Source of the DNA: Clavaria fumosa
Lineage: Eukaryota; Basidiomycota; Agaricomycetes; Agaricales; Clavariaceae
Length of the DNA stretch: 64,000 bases
Reading direction: 5' to 3'
Assembly: GCA_951802425.1 (NCBI GenBank)
Contig: OX637799.1
Location: 372,001-436,000, forward strand
Within the stretch, counting starts at the first letter, position 1; each line of letters starts with the position of its first letter. Of the stretch, positions 43,151 to 55,455 are shown one piece after another. Made by a program: the position numbers and the translations under genes. The notes under the pieces are model-generated. The model made no database searches, had not been told where the DNA came from, and was given only the letters and a program-made list of their open reading frames with translations.

Positions 43151-45616
43151 CTAAGCTAACGCTCGCACACCTTCCGACCATTCCCCCGTCGATACACACC
43201 CAGTCGCCCTGCATATCGGACAAGCAACTTGTACTTCCCCAGAAGCGTCAGCGACAGACGGGGCATGAACGCCCCACCCCGCTACTCTCTGCGCGCTCAC
43301 CAGGCATCCAGGGTGGAACGTGTGGTTACAAACACTCGTGCCCGCCGCCTCGTTGCCTTTCCCAGGCCGGATCGACAGCTGTCGCAGCATCGCGTCCGAC
43401 AGCTCCGGGCACGGATCGTCGTCAAACGGCCCAAGGCCGCAACTCACGTCAAAGCAGCGCAAGCCCGCTTCTCGTTCTTTCTCCTCAACGCGCTGCCGCA
43501 GCGACGGCCCGGGCGCAGGTGGCAACGTCCACTGTTTTCGCTCTCGACGGGGCCGGGCGCCTCTTGGCCTGGGACGCATGTTGTCCGGGGGTATCCCATC
43601 CGGTCCCATGACCAGTTCAGTAGGTATCCTGATCCCCATGTTGATGTCGAACGTGAATATCTCGTCGAGGTGCGGCAGCAGAGGTGCGGGGTCCTGACGG
43701 TGGTCTTCATTCGGAATCGGGTTCGGCTGGGGGTTGTGTTCGGGGCCTGGATTGGCAGGCCTGGCCGCGTTAGTGTTGGGGGCTGCAGGATTAGGGGGGT
43801 GAGGCGTGGGGAGGTTGCTGTTGGCGATGGCGCCTAAAAACGCGGTCATGGATAGACCCAAGAATTCTTGTATGCCAGAACGGAGAGCCTCAGCGGAGTC
43901 TCGGTCACCTGAATCGGGATCGGCGGCGGGGCGACGGTCAGACTGTTGGTCAGGAGCAGCGGGCTGCGGCCGCGAAGGGCCGAATACGCCTGGCCCGAAA
44001 AATGCCATCGCTGGATGTGGTGCGTTCATGTTGGCCATAGTTGGCCAAGGAAAGTTGAGGTATGGATGTGGTCTCTGCGAAGGATCCTGGACATTGGTGC
44101 CAGATGCAGGCGATTGCGCATGCGGGACAGACGCTTGGGTATTGCGTGGTGGCGTTTGGTTATTGGCAGACTCGCCCTCCGTGGGCTCAGCCTGTGCAGC
44201 GGCGGGCGTTTGCCTGTTCGGCTCAGGTACAGCAGTGGGTATGGGTTGCGGTTGCGGCCTTCTCGTGTATGTCAGATTCTCTGGATCAATATTGAATCGA
44301 CAGGTCGGGCATGTCGTCTGTCTAGGCTGAGAGAACCATGGGATCAAGCACGATGCGTGGAAGACATGGGCACAAGGTAGGGTGACAATCTTAGGCGGAG
44401 AGGGTGGTGAACGGGTACCGCTGGTGGTGGATGGGTCTTCAGCCTCTTTTGGCGTCGGTTGGAAGCCTGTACCCTCCATATCTAAGAGAGAATCCCAGCA
44501 GATGGCACAACCAGTGGCTAAGCCTTCACCACTTCCTTGCATATAGCCACCAGGCACGCCACCCGCCCGTTCCATACGCCTGACAAGCCCTGACGGAACT
44601 TCTTCCAAAGCATCCACAAGCCTGTTTGCCCGCTCTGGATTCTCAGGTTCTGGGCTTGGTGGCCCCATAGCCATTGCCTCGAATATTTCTTGCCAGTTCA
44701 TAGGCGGTGGAGGTAGGGAAGTATCGCCATTCGGAGGGGCGAAGGGAGGACTGCGTGCGAAATGGAAATGGGCGCCCCCTTGGTTTGGACCGAGCACCCT
44801 CCCATCATTATCGACATTCAGAGTCATGATGCCGCTGATGATATGATGTGTGACGTTCGGCCGCCTATTAGGGTTCGCCTGCTCATTGTTGGGGGTAGGG
44901 TTGTCTCTTGAATCAGGGAGTCTATGTTCTGTAGATGTCCTGTGGTCAAGAAAAGAAATCTGATGGTGATGCAGACTAAGCGTACCTCTGTTGGGTGTCG
45001 AACGTTGCGAAGGATGTCGGCGATCCCTCTCAACGTCTTCATCGTCTTCAACTCGAGTGCGACGGCTAGCTCTAGATGGCGGAGGTACCGGTTCCGAGGG
45101 AGGCATGTCGTGTGTTGCCCCTAGGCCATCAGGGTCCGTGTGGTCTGTCTGCAAGGCGCTATCGCTGTCATCGGCGCTCGGCGCTAAGTGGTGCAATATC
45201 CCCACTACCGCAGCGTCATCCGAGTTCGAGCTATACAATGACTGAAGTGATGGAAGCGAGTCTGTGTCATAAGTATCCACGGGGGGCATATCGATGTCGT
45301 CGGTTTCAGAAACGGAATGACTGTTCCCATGGTCGGCTGTCTCCGGGGCGTGGAGTAAATGCGCTGGTGAGCCAGAAGGGCGTCCATCGTTGCTGCTGTT
45401 GCTGCCATGAGTCAAATGCGAGGTTTGCATGTCCGACTCGGCGTCTCCTTGCTCCAAGGCTACATGAATGTCAGGCGACAAAGGTGCGCCACTATTGGCA
45501 GTTGTCTGCAAATGAGCAGCGTCGTGGAGATCAATATGGCTGTGTTCGAGAGAGCGAGGAGGGGTCCATGTTGTGTCGTCGTCGTCGTAGTCGTGGTGTT
45601 GGTAGTGGAAGTCCAT
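43151..45616 (-). CDS. Two-RING putative E3 ubiquitin ligase
   Basis: A single long exon of about 820 residues (ATG 45616). The first ~360 residues are disordered, rich in Ser/Asp/His. The first RING-H2 domain follows: CAIC, then LPCAHVFHASCLIPWF and CPTCRFNI (about 44520-44280). A long Pro/Asn/Gln-rich linker then leads to a second RING-like domain near the C-terminus (CFDVSCGLG ... CNHTFHPGCL ... CPICRATGC, about 43450-43190). RING-H2 domains recruit E2 enzymes for ubiquitin transfer; no target can be named. A GT...AG stretch (about 44985-44940) could be spliced, but splicing leads to an early stop, so the unspliced form is used. Confidence 0.8.
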   Translation of the reverse strand: MDFHYQHHDYDDDDTTWTPPRSLEHSHIDLHDAAHLQTTANSGAPLSPDIHVALEQGDAESDMQTSHLTHGSNSSNDGRPSGSPAHLLHAPETADHGNSHSVSETDDIDMPPVDTYDTDSLPSLQSLYSSNSDDAAVVGILHHLAPSADDSDSALQTDHTDPDGLGATHDMPPSEPVPPPSRASRRTRVEDDEDVERDRRHPSQRSTPNRGTLSLHHHQISFLDHRTSTEHRLPDSRDNPTPNNEQANPNRRPNVTHHIISGIMTLNVDNDGRVLGPNQGGAHFHFARSPPFAPPNGDTSLPPPPMNWQEIFEAMAMGPPSPEPENPERANRLVDALEEVPSGLVRRMERAGGVPGGYMQGSGEGLATGCAICWDSLLDMEGTGFQPTPKEAEDPSTTSGTRSPPSPPKIVTLPCAHVFHASCLIPWFSQPRQTTCPTCRFNIDPENLTYTRRPQPQPIPTAVPEPNRQTPAAAQAEPTEGESANNQTPPRNTQASVPHAQSPASGTNVQDPSQRPHPYLNFPWPTMANMNAPHPAMAFFGPGVFGPSRPQPAAPDQQSDRRPAADPDSGDRDSAEALRSGIQEFLGLSMTAFLGAIANSNLPTPHPPNPAAPNTNAARPANPGPEHNPQPNPIPNEDHRQDPAPLLPHLDEIFTFDINMGIRIPTELVMGPDGIPPDNMRPRPRGARPRRERKQWTLPPAPGPSLRQRVEEKEREAGLRCFDVSCGLGPFDDDPCPELSDAMLRQLSIRPGKGNEAAGTSVCNHTFHPGCLVSAQRVAGWGVHAPSVADASGEVQVACPICRATGCVSTGEWSEGVRALA

Positions 45617-45800
45617 GGTCAACGAGAGGAAGATGCTACTGATTCAGCAATGCGCGAAGAATGACGCCTATTTGTACGTGTATATCGTTATGTGTCACGT
45701 TATGATTATGGTTATGGTTACGGCTCAAACGTTCCCAAGGCACAGCCGCGGATAGTCATTTATTACGGGTATTGTACAGTACCGTAAAGCCATAATGTAT

Positions 45801-47965
45801 TCACAACCTGGGTTCTTCAATACACATTTCACGACAATTTAACTCGGCGCTTCGTGTGCTTGTGAATGTATCTCCGAGCGGCTGGCACACCAAACTACGA
45901 ACAAGACACTATTAGGCCATGCTGAGTCATTCCGAAAAAAACTGCTCACCCGGATTGTAGGGTAAATGACTAACAACGCCCCTCCGATGCTCCAAGCCCA
46001 CCTCACCTGCACAGGCAATGGCTCGTTGAACTGGCCTTCGCTCCACTTGAAGATGACGAGAAGTTCCGTGCAAATCGTGGCGAGGAGAAGCCAGACGTGT
46101 TGTCCCATTCGCACCGCACGGCTGGTGGTCAGACCAAATGGATGAGCAAGAGGGCGGGATCTGGGAAATAGACACGGCGACGGACCGAGGGTCGTTAATG
46201 TATTGATACAGCTCCCTCACAGCGGGCAGCGCACAAAGAAATACAAACGCGAGCCTGAGAATGATAATGGGATGGTCAGGCTCGATCCACAGTAAATTCT
46301 GCATTCCGTTGAGTGAGGCGCGCCTCCAATATTGTTGAACAGGCGAGGACAAACCTTCAAGTAGAACGGATTCAATTCAGCGGCAAGGAATTCAGCCAGA
46401 AGCATCACAACGGTGCTATAATGCAGGAACGATGCAGTGCCTTCCCAGTTGAATGCCGTCCAGTCATGTGGCGAGAACTGGCTCAGAACGCGGCGGGCTT
46501 TGGAACGAAAGCCGCGGGTTTGGCGCAGACCGCGCCATTCGTAGGGCTGAAAAGCAATAAGCCTGCAAGGAACGCGCAATAACACTGGACGTCGGCCTAC
46601 CTTGACTTCCAGATATTGGCAGGTCTTCATGCCTTGACACCAGAATTCAGCGAGGTCTCCCCTTCGATTTTTTCCTAAATGGACAACCGTCCTCACCGAG
46701 GTAAGTCCCGAGCCAGTTACACACCAAAACGTCTAAAATCCACTACAGTATTGTAATCTCAGCAACCAATGACTGCAATACGGACGTAGGACTAACGTGA
46801 TCCCACCAACACTACCCGCATGCATGTCAAAAGGGATGCAGCAAGGACCAGATAGCAGTAAGAGCTCACCTCCGCAAAATTGGGCAATTGATGCGCAAAG
46901 CTATATTCTGCAAGCTCAAATGCGACGCTCAGAATCTGCACGAGGACACATCAAACTCAAGCGAACGAACAAGGGACACTCTCTAGATGACATACCCAGC
47001 AGAACCAGTAGTCCCGCAAAATCATGGCTTTTCCAAACCATCCCAGCATGTGCGCAAGGCAGAAGATATCTATTGCATTCTACACAGCAATTGATTACCT
47101 TCACTAGAATGACTCGCGAAAGACGCCGTGACATGTTCACTCACCCACAATGTACGCGGAGTGAATGCGCAGTTCTCCGCATAGCTCTTTTCAGGAAGTG
47201 GGACGCCTAAGGACGAGTCAAGCAGCTTCATCATGCCCCTCGCAGATTCCAGATCTTGGAACAGCAAGAACACCATGGCTAACTCGTAGAGGAGATTCAC
47301 ACCGAGCACGGCGCGCCAGAAGGCGGGGTGAGGCCGAATGAAAGGCCCGTCGCGGAACTGGATCATTGAGAAGAGAAGGAACGAAGCAATGGCCGCGTAG
47401 GCCCCGCTAAAATAAGCGCGAATCAACTATGGTGTCAGCATTGTCTATGTGCGGCAAGGGGCGAGCGACACACACACTCGGCGCTTGTCCCGACCCTCCT
47501 TGAGCACGTCCTGGGTCATGGCGACATAGGCCAGAGCCGCCAGCCCGAGAGCCAGCGCAGACAGCGTCAACGGTTTGTAGAAGAACCTGTTAATCTATTG
47601 CTTGAACACAATCACTAGCCAACCGGAAGGAGTCACAACACATACTCAACACTCGTGTCATGCTTCTCCTGGAACGGCGTAATCCGAGTATAAGGCTCTG
47701 TGCGATCAGCCTTCAGGGAAGTCAGTAGGATGCTAGCAACGCTCTGAAATGGGAAACAGAATGTGCGCACATCGTACCCTGTTTTGAAAACGCCTCGTCA
47801 GTGTATGCACACGCGGCAAAGCACCACAGTAGGCAGCCTCTCACATCGTACAGGAACCCCGTCGATGCCTGGGATGGGTTCCGGATCTTGTGGGCTTGTG
47901 TCTGAGTCCTCAGGCGGGGAGGATTGCGATACGTCCGAGCTCTCGCGACGTGCGTGGGTAGACAT
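45801..47965 (-). CDS. Phosphatidylserine synthase, base-exchange (PTDSS) type
   Basis: A multi-pass ER enzyme that makes phosphatidylserine by exchanging the head group of an existing phospholipid. Diagnostic stretches in order: FFYKPLTLSALALG, a long membrane region, SLGVPLPEKSYAENC, AHMLGWFGKAMILRDYW, FELAEYSFAHQLPNF, CWWDHWILDVLVCNW and GMKTCQYLEVK, then YEWRGL and further helices. The CWWDH codons are a 15-nt microexon (46797-46811) between two introns; skipping it would remove conserved residues. Start ATG 47965 precedes an acidic Ser/Pro-rich cytosolic N-terminus. Several joins are by eye. Yeasts use the unrelated CDP-DAG-dependent Cho1, so this family is notable in a fungus. Confidence 0.85.
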
Positions 47966-50900
47966 GGTGGGGTTTAGCACATAAACGGGCGTTGCTCTTA
48001 CATGCATTCCATGAGGTCAGTCAGTCGCGCACGTGCCTAGCCTGACGTCTCGGAACGGCCACCGGATGCCAACCATCACAGCATTTCGTCCCTCGCCAAT
48101 TACCTGGAGGGCCCTAACACATCTTGGAGCTGACTGGCAGTACTGATGCACATGAGCTGGCCTAGTGCCCATCTTGGTCTTATTGGTGAGCCTATGGAGC
48201 CGACCAGTAATCGCAAACAAGTTTAACAACAGTGTCGGGTTGAGCTTGCGTGGACTCTTTCGAAGGATTCCGATACCGATCTCGACGATTGATACAATGT
48301 ACAACGCTGGCTTTTGTTCCCAACTGGCCTTTTTCATGGCGCATATGCCACCCTATCTAGAACCATGTATGTACTGGGAACTGCCAAGAGACGATACGCC
48401 TTTCCATGCGCGCAGCATTTTCATCGACCGGCCATTCGCCACGCAACGATGGTGGTTGCATCCCATCATCTCCGTCTTTGTGTCCCTTATCCCCAATGTG
48501 CTTCTTACTGCTAACTCTATTCCACTGTGGCCAGAGCGGCAATCGGGCCTGGCGAGATGATTATAGCGGCTCTCTTTCAGATGTTTTTTACCTGTCCCCG
48601 ATCTGTGTTTTTTTTGCAATCCTACACTTCTTGGACTTAGAGGATAGCAGGCCGTAGGAAGAAGGGTCATCCTTGTAATTGTCTTGTCTCTGTCCTCTTC
48701 TGCGGCCCGACTCCAACAGGTTCCCTCTCAACCCATGTCCCTGCTTCTAGATACCGTCATGGCAAGCCATATTTGGAAGCTGTTAACCCCTTGATGACCC
48801 TTTCCTTGCAAAATGCCAGTGGCTGGGCGGCCTCCAACAACGACAACCGAGCGCAGTCAACCAATTGTCGCCCTCTGATGTATCTTGTTCTGACGATAGA
48901 CATCACACATTCGCCTTGTGCTACGCATTCATGGATCAATCCAGTGATGCAACGGAGTCGCAAATTAGCTACTGTGTGTCTTTGTCTTCATCCGTACTCG
49001 AACGCCCCTCGCCGAGTCGTACAGATATGGTTGCGGTGATGGTGCACCGCCCACGTAACAAACGTCATGGGGATGCCGAACAATGATGAAACGATCGACC
49101 CCCTTCCCCCCCCTTACTCCCAAGTACACAATTAGAACCACCGCCGGAGCGTCGCGGAACCCTCGCGTCATTGTCGAGGCGACAAGGTCGTGATCGTTCC
49201 ACAAGGTCCAACGAGGCACGAGACGTTTGATCCGCACCCAAAGGCGGTTTACGAGCGTTGATCATGGTAAGGACATTCGTGCTTTTACACCCTGAAGAAG
49301 GTCTTTCCTCTGAAGCCCAGGAAGGGCCACCATACCAACAAGAAGGCACCTGCGAACCGGCTCTTTGACGATGACAAAACGGGAGCATCAGACCTGGATC
49401 TGGTATACAGAAGGTACAACAATCTAAACTCCGATGGATTGCAACAACCCAAGTCACTGCCATCCCCGCCGGGATGCGAGGTCATCGCAAGCTTATTCTC
49501 CGGTGTCTAGTGTATGAATGAGAGTTCCGCACGCACGGAGAGCCGCAGCAGCCCCATCGCCCTCGTCCTGAATTCTAAGCACGCCCGGTCGTCGTGTGGG
49601 AGAAGAAGAGAAGCTGAGGGTCACTGTATCCGAAGACTCGGATGGCGGCCAAGTCGGCGCATCTCACTCTTGGCAAAGGCCCGGTCCTGATGGCGCGGCT
49701 TATCCACCTCGCTTTTGCTGCCTTGCGGCCGCCCGAAATTAATTGGGAGAGGAAGAGGGGTCAGGCGCAGACAAAAAGGAGTTTGTGCTTTGTTCCCGGT
49801 TTAGTTCATTGATAATGATTGTGCGGGCAACGGACTTGCTCGATATATGTGCTTCCTGTCCTCTTCGTCACCCTGCTCCATGGAGCACGTCTCTATTATC
49901 TCAGAGGGATGTAAGTTTCCGTTGCCAAGACTTGATCAGATGGTAAAATTTTCATTCTATTGTACCCTCAAGTTTTGGAGCGTGCGGTGAAGGAAACACT
50001 GTTTCCTTAACAGACAGTGACAAGACCCGAGTGGCGTAGATGCCGACTAACAAAGATGAAAGCCCACCAAAACGACCGCATCTCGTGATTCTCGTCACAA
50101 GAAAGGCAGTCTGAATACTGGTCAAGATATCACTCCATCGCCATTGCTTATACGCGCTATTACTTATGCCCCCCTATTCATGTGCTCGCCGTAGGTTCGC
50201 TGACACCTATATGGCAACGACCCGTCCTGGTTACCGTGCCTAAGACGAGGTGATGGCAACGTAGTGTGAGTCTTCACGGCAAAGAGGTTGGAAACCGCGA
50301 CGATTTTAAAAAAAGACCGTTCTCTCGCTTGGCGATTAGTCGGAATTACCTGCCCTCTCCTCTGGAGTGTCCGGCTCATCGTTAGAACGCCTACGACGCA
50401 GGGAAGACGTACAACACCATTGTACCGCACGGGTTACGGAGGGTTAACGTGATCCTGAACTGCGGCGGGCGGCAAGGGGTGCAACGGATCAGAAACGAAA
50501 ATATATATATATATAATCAAACCAGGCTAACCAGAAAAGGGCATGCAGGACTGGGCGGCAAGTCGTATCAGACCCCGAGTAGGATTGTGAGCACCACGCG
50601 GGCCGCAACAGCAACCGTGCCCTCGAGCACGAGCCGCTTCCAGCTTTCAGTGATTGGGCGCCTCCATAATTCCTTCGGTGGGAGACGGCCCCTGACGAGA
50701 CGGCAGTCTCGGGCACTAGACTACTAGGAAGAGGCTAGTGGGTGGCGGATAGGCTTTTATCCGTGGACTGTGGGCAGTCGATGGCTTTACGAACGAGTGA
50801 TTGGTTACCCCTTTTGGACGTCGATGGTGTGTTGAGTGGGCAATGGGCGTCAGTGGCTACTTGGGCCTTACCCTGCAATCCATCACCAGACTTGCTGGCA

Positions 50901-53426
50901 CATCCCACACACCTCAAGATGGCAGAAACAAAATCAACTTCGGTGTCGTTGGCGATGTATTGGAATATCTCGTTCCGATCACGGGCTCATGATGGAGCAG
51001 AAGCTTTGTGCATTGTCCGGAACACAGGTCCGCCTCCAGGCACCGCGCGTAGGACGAATGCGCTGCACACTTCGCAGGAAGCGAAGAATCCAAGTACCGT
51101 GTGGTGTGTGGTTCGCGTTCTAGACCTGGTGTCCGCCTTGAACTGGTATTTGGCCCAGACTGCTGTCAAAACAACCGCCAGTTTGTGGAGCTCTAAAGCT
51201 GTCAATCACAAAGATTGGGGTTCCGGATGGCTTACGGTAGCGTCGGTAGATGCACAAGAGGATCCGAAATCCATTTTTGTCTTGAAATAAGTGGAGTGAG
51301 ACGTGGGCGATGGCGCGGTGTAGCGTGTGTTGGTGGAGATATACTCGGCTTGCGCTTGAAGCGAGTTGCTTACAGCAAATTCAATGGTTGCTCCCGTTCT
51401 GGCGGGAGAGGACAAATTGGTGTGTGATCGGCGCGCGGAAGCAAAAAATAAATCAAATTGGAAAAGCTCCACGGTATCAGTAAGCCAAGCAAGCACTACA
51501 GCACAGGTCAAAGTGTTCCCTCTCACGTATGCTCATGCCGTTCGTGCACCCCCCACCCGCTAAGGCGTGATTCATTCGCCATCGAAACATCACACTGTTC
51601 CCAGTGAACACGGGTGCTTTCTCTCTCTCTTCTGCATCTTCTTCTCACCAAGTCACGTCGACGACCCATTCCTTACTCGCTTCCGAGGCTTTGGACACAG
51701 TCAGGGACGGATGCACCCCATCTCATGCCCACGAAAGCGGAACAAGAGACGTCATGCGCAAGCCGAAGAGCGCTCGATGCGATCTCATGGGTTTGGGGTA
51801 CCTTCACGCCTGAGGCGCCCAACGAAGACTCAGTACCGCCCTGGCCATCTTCTGAGCGGACAGCGTGTCTACGACACGCGTGCCTCGGGATCCAGGTGCA
51901 AATTGGCACTCGGCATCAATTTTTTTCGACAAGAGCCGACCTTTTCTTCTTTGCCGGGATGCCCTAGACGCTGTGCCTGGCCTCAAATTTGTCGAGGCCC
52001 GACATAGTTCAATGGTTGATACTCCAGCCGCCGTCTTTCATTCTAATTGAAACATCTCGCCGACCTTGTTGCCATCACTCGTGGACCGTACCGCAACCTT
52101 GGATACCATCTTGCACACAGCACGACTCGTGGAGGCGCAACGCTCACAATGTATCCATCTGGAGGACAAACAGAGACGCGATGACACGCCGGCAGGGTTA
52201 TTCTGAGCGTACAAAAAGTGATACCTACGGCGTATTCACGTCTGTCTCTCGCCATACGAGGTCATACAAACGGTAAGTGCCGAACATGACGGGAGAAGTT
52301 GAACCTGCCGATCGATGCCTGACCGTGGAGACGAAGATCACCGTGCGTCCGTGTGCTCGTATGCTGTACGTCTAATTTTTTTGTTGATATGTTTGACGAA
52401 AGAGAAATACAAACTGACTCCCCTGGCTGACTCGAAGCGCGGTAGGTTACCAGTTGAGGTGTAATGGATGAAACTTTAAACGCCACACAGGAGGATAAGA
52501 CGTACAATAGCCGCGGGAAGAGACATGATGTGGTAAAAAGGTGCCACGTTTTACCTTCTCCGTCGTTCGCCTCGGTTTTTGCCGGCATTTAATTGCGACA
52601 GCTTTGGGGTGGAGAGCGTCTCTCTTTTTTTGTTTTGTTTATAATCTTTTTGGTTTATCGACCTCATGGTACAGTGGTATCAATATGGTACAGTAGTTTC
52701 AATCGAAAAAAATAAGCGAGTTTTTTATTTTCTATTCCATTTCGCTTTGCACAATCACCGGACACTTTTGTCGAGTCTTTGTTTTCAGGCACTGAATGAA
52801 TGTGTGAGAGAGGAAACGGATTGGATTGACCGTCGCTGAGCGCTGAGATTCAACTTGACCTCCGCGTCTCCGCGTCTCGTGCGATCAATTCCTTTTCAAA
52901 AATGGTCTCTCTGGCTTTGGTGGGTGGGTATATCGCACATCTTCAACAGGGACTAAACGGATCAGACGAACATTTTGGGTATACCCGATCCAGTCTTTTT
53001 GAGGATGGTTTTCACTACCCAAAAACAGACAAGAAAGAGATCTGCGAAACTTTCCCCTTCCCCCCCCAAAATACCATGGCTTTTTTTTTTTGACCCTTTC
53101 ATTCTCTCTGTCTCTCTCGCGAACAACAATCCTGTGTGTTTGTTTCCGGGTTGAGGTCTGTCAAAAGCTGTCCTTGTCCCTGGCCTGGACTGGTGTTCTC
53201 GCCATTGAAGATCTAGTCAACCATCCACCTTCGGTATTCCCCGAATATTTAACTTTCAGAACTGCAGCGGTATCTGTTTTGTTTACTTAACGGCGCTCAG
53301 AAGAAGCACTCTTGGATCACCATCCCGCTTCTCTTGATTCAATTCACCATCTCCTTTCCTTCCTTCTCCCTTACTCCTACATCCCCTCAACCCCCTCCCC
53401 GCCCCTCCCTTTCTAAGCCCTATCCA
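47966..53426. other. Gene desert with no supported gene
   Basis: About 5.46 kb between the PSS start and the Zn2Cys6 gene. Open frames up to 182 codons exist (e.g. 50742-51290 plus, 48165-48560 plus, 51526-51206 minus) but show no family motif, no consistent exon joins and no supporting start context. The last ~700 bp (52700-53426) is pyrimidine-rich and is probably the promoter/leader of the regulator gene. An (AT)n run lies at 50499-50516. Confidence 0.5.
50499..50516. repeat. (AT)n microsatellite
   Basis: Alternating AT for about 18 bp within the gene-poor stretch. Confidence 0.9.
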
Positions 53427-55455
53427 ATGTTATCCCCCCTCTCTTTCCACTCGCAAGTCCCCATAAAGGGTGAGGCATCTGCGTTCGATTTCACCATCAA
53501 TACAGACCATCGCAAGAGGAGGAGGAACCGCACTACCCAATCCTGCATCCACTGCCATACCTCCAAACGCAAGGTACGCGTCGCGCTTCACTCTTGGCGA
53601 TCGAAATAATAACAAAATAATCAAATAAATTTGCCGCGGCCTTCTGACGGGACTCTCCCCCTTTAATCTTGGTTCTTTCTCCCTTTGCAGTGCGACAGAA
53701 AACGCCCATGTCAAAGATGCACGTCGCTTGGACTGGTACAGAACTTTCTAACTCGATGTATTAGCCGTTTTCCGATTGTTTTCTTAGACGGGGATCTGTG
53801 TGTACGAGATCGATGACCCGGCATCGAGGTTGGTGTACAACTGCCACCTCAATTCATGCAGCGCGATTGACGCCCCCCTCTTTTTTTCTTCTTCTCAGAG
53901 ATGATCCATCCAAAGACGAAACCACTCGTCTTCGAAGCAGAATCGCGGAGCTTGAAAGTCTGGTTAGGGAGTTGCGGGGTAAGAGCGTCCAATCCGTCCC
54001 TCATCGCGGTAACCCGATCGCTCAATTTGAAAAAACCTCCACACATTCTATCACCGCTCTTCGGGCGCGCGCTCTTTAGGTAAACCACACCCTCGATGGG
54101 CCGACACCAATTTCCGAGATTCGGATCCATGGCATTCGCGTGCCAAGGGCAGCGCCGTCCTCCCCAACGGCACCACTTCTCCTGCCAGCAGCAGGCGCAG
54201 AGCGTCCGACGGCTCGGCGGAGCGCCACCATCGCAATGGCATCGTCGGCGTCGGCGTCACCCCGTCCTCTCTTGCGCCAGTCAAGATGGAGCCTATTCAA
54301 GACGTAGCAGCGGCGCCTCAGCTGCACCAGCACCAGCAACAACACCAGGAACAACTCTATCGGTTCTCCTCGTCGCCGGACGACGTTTGCTCCTCTCCCG
54401 GGCTCCCGTTCGACAGCCGGTACGCACCGTTGCCGCCCGACGTGTCCTCTTCTCCTTCGCCTGGACATGGCGTGCACCGCCATAGCTACAGCGCGGGCTC
54501 GTCCTCGGGCGCTAGCTCTACCTTGTCATTCACCACCTCCTCTTCTGAATCTGCCGTCTCGTACGGCAGCCTCGACACGCACCAACAGCACGACACTCAT
54601 CATCAGCGCCAACAACACCCACAACAGCAACATCAGCCTCTACACCACCACCAGCCCTCGTCGTCCCCGTTTCCGGAGAGCACGATGGTGGCGAACGCGA
54701 GCTACCACCACATGAATGGCGACGAGCATCATCCCCGCCCCCGCCACCCCCATCCTTATCACCATAACCCACATCCACACCATCACGGATACCTCGGGGA
54801 CCTCCCGACTGTCTCTCCGCCGCCCCCGACGCCGCAGACGGACGGCCCACCCTCGGGTATGGTTGTCGAGGCGTACTACTGCCCCTGCCGGACAGCGCCG
54901 GCCGTCGACAATGCGCTCCTCTCGCTCTCGAGCGAGCTGCGCAGTGCGCTGGGGACTCTGCGTCGGTTCGGCGCTCATGGCAGCGGCGTCGTCGGTGGTG
55001 GTGCCGGAGGTGCCGCCAGTGGGGGCACCGAGGGCGACTTGAGGTGCGGCGTATACCGGCAGATAGTGGGGCTCCAGAACCTCTTGCAGTTCGTTGGCCG
55101 TTCCTCATTCTCTGTCCTGTCCGTCTCTCGACTAATGCAATCATTCTTGTCTTTTTTCTTCTTCTCCCATCCCGATAGCGCAATCGGCAGCGGGGACTGC
55201 TGCGGCGAGAGTGCAGCGCCGGTGGTAGCGGCGTACGACGCGCTTCCGACCCCGGCGGAAAGCGACATCCTGAGCTCGACGGCGGCGCCGACGACGGGCG
55301 GCTCGCCGTACCACCACACGCCCGGTGCGGGTTCGTCCGCGGCGGCGGTGGCAGGCGGACAGCCCTCGCCGCACGAGTGGAACGCGATGGCCACGGCGGG
55401 ATTCAGCTCGTACTTCTCCAGCGAGCACACGCCGTACGGAAATGTCATGGCCTAA
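53427..55455 (+). CDS. Zn2Cys6 fungal transcription factor
   Basis: Binuclear zinc-cluster regulator, fungi-specific. ATG 53427; exon 1 ends at 53573 and exon 2 starts at 53691. Across three exons the cluster C-x2-C-x6-C-x5-C-x2-C-x8-C is complete (QSCIHCHTSKRK, then CDRKRPCQRC, then TGIC), preceded by a basic RKRRRNR stretch. A short coiled coil follows (RLRSRIAELESLVREL), the usual dimerisation element. The remainder is Gln/His/Ser/Pro-rich and probably disordered activation sequence. The C-terminal exon ends TAA 55453-55455. No fungal_trans middle domain is recognisable. The targets are unknown. Confidence 0.85.

Noticed and set aside
44940..44985. Possible 46-bp intron in the RING gene
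   Set aside because: Splicing shifts the frame into an early stop before both RING domains; the unspliced reading stays open for over 800 codons.
49262..49511. Open frame ending TAG near 49509 with a Lys-rich reading
   Set aside because: No clear start, no family feature and no CaaX end that would suggest a pheromone precursor.
50742..51290. 182-codon ORF in the gene-poor stretch
   Set aside because: No recognisable domain, overlapping ORFs on the other strand of similar quality, and no splice-consistent extension.
51996..52060. tRNA-like start (GGCCCGACATAGTTCAATGGTTGA) with an A-box-like stretch
   Set aside because: No matching B box or T-arm and no complementary acceptor end follows, so it is at best a chance match.
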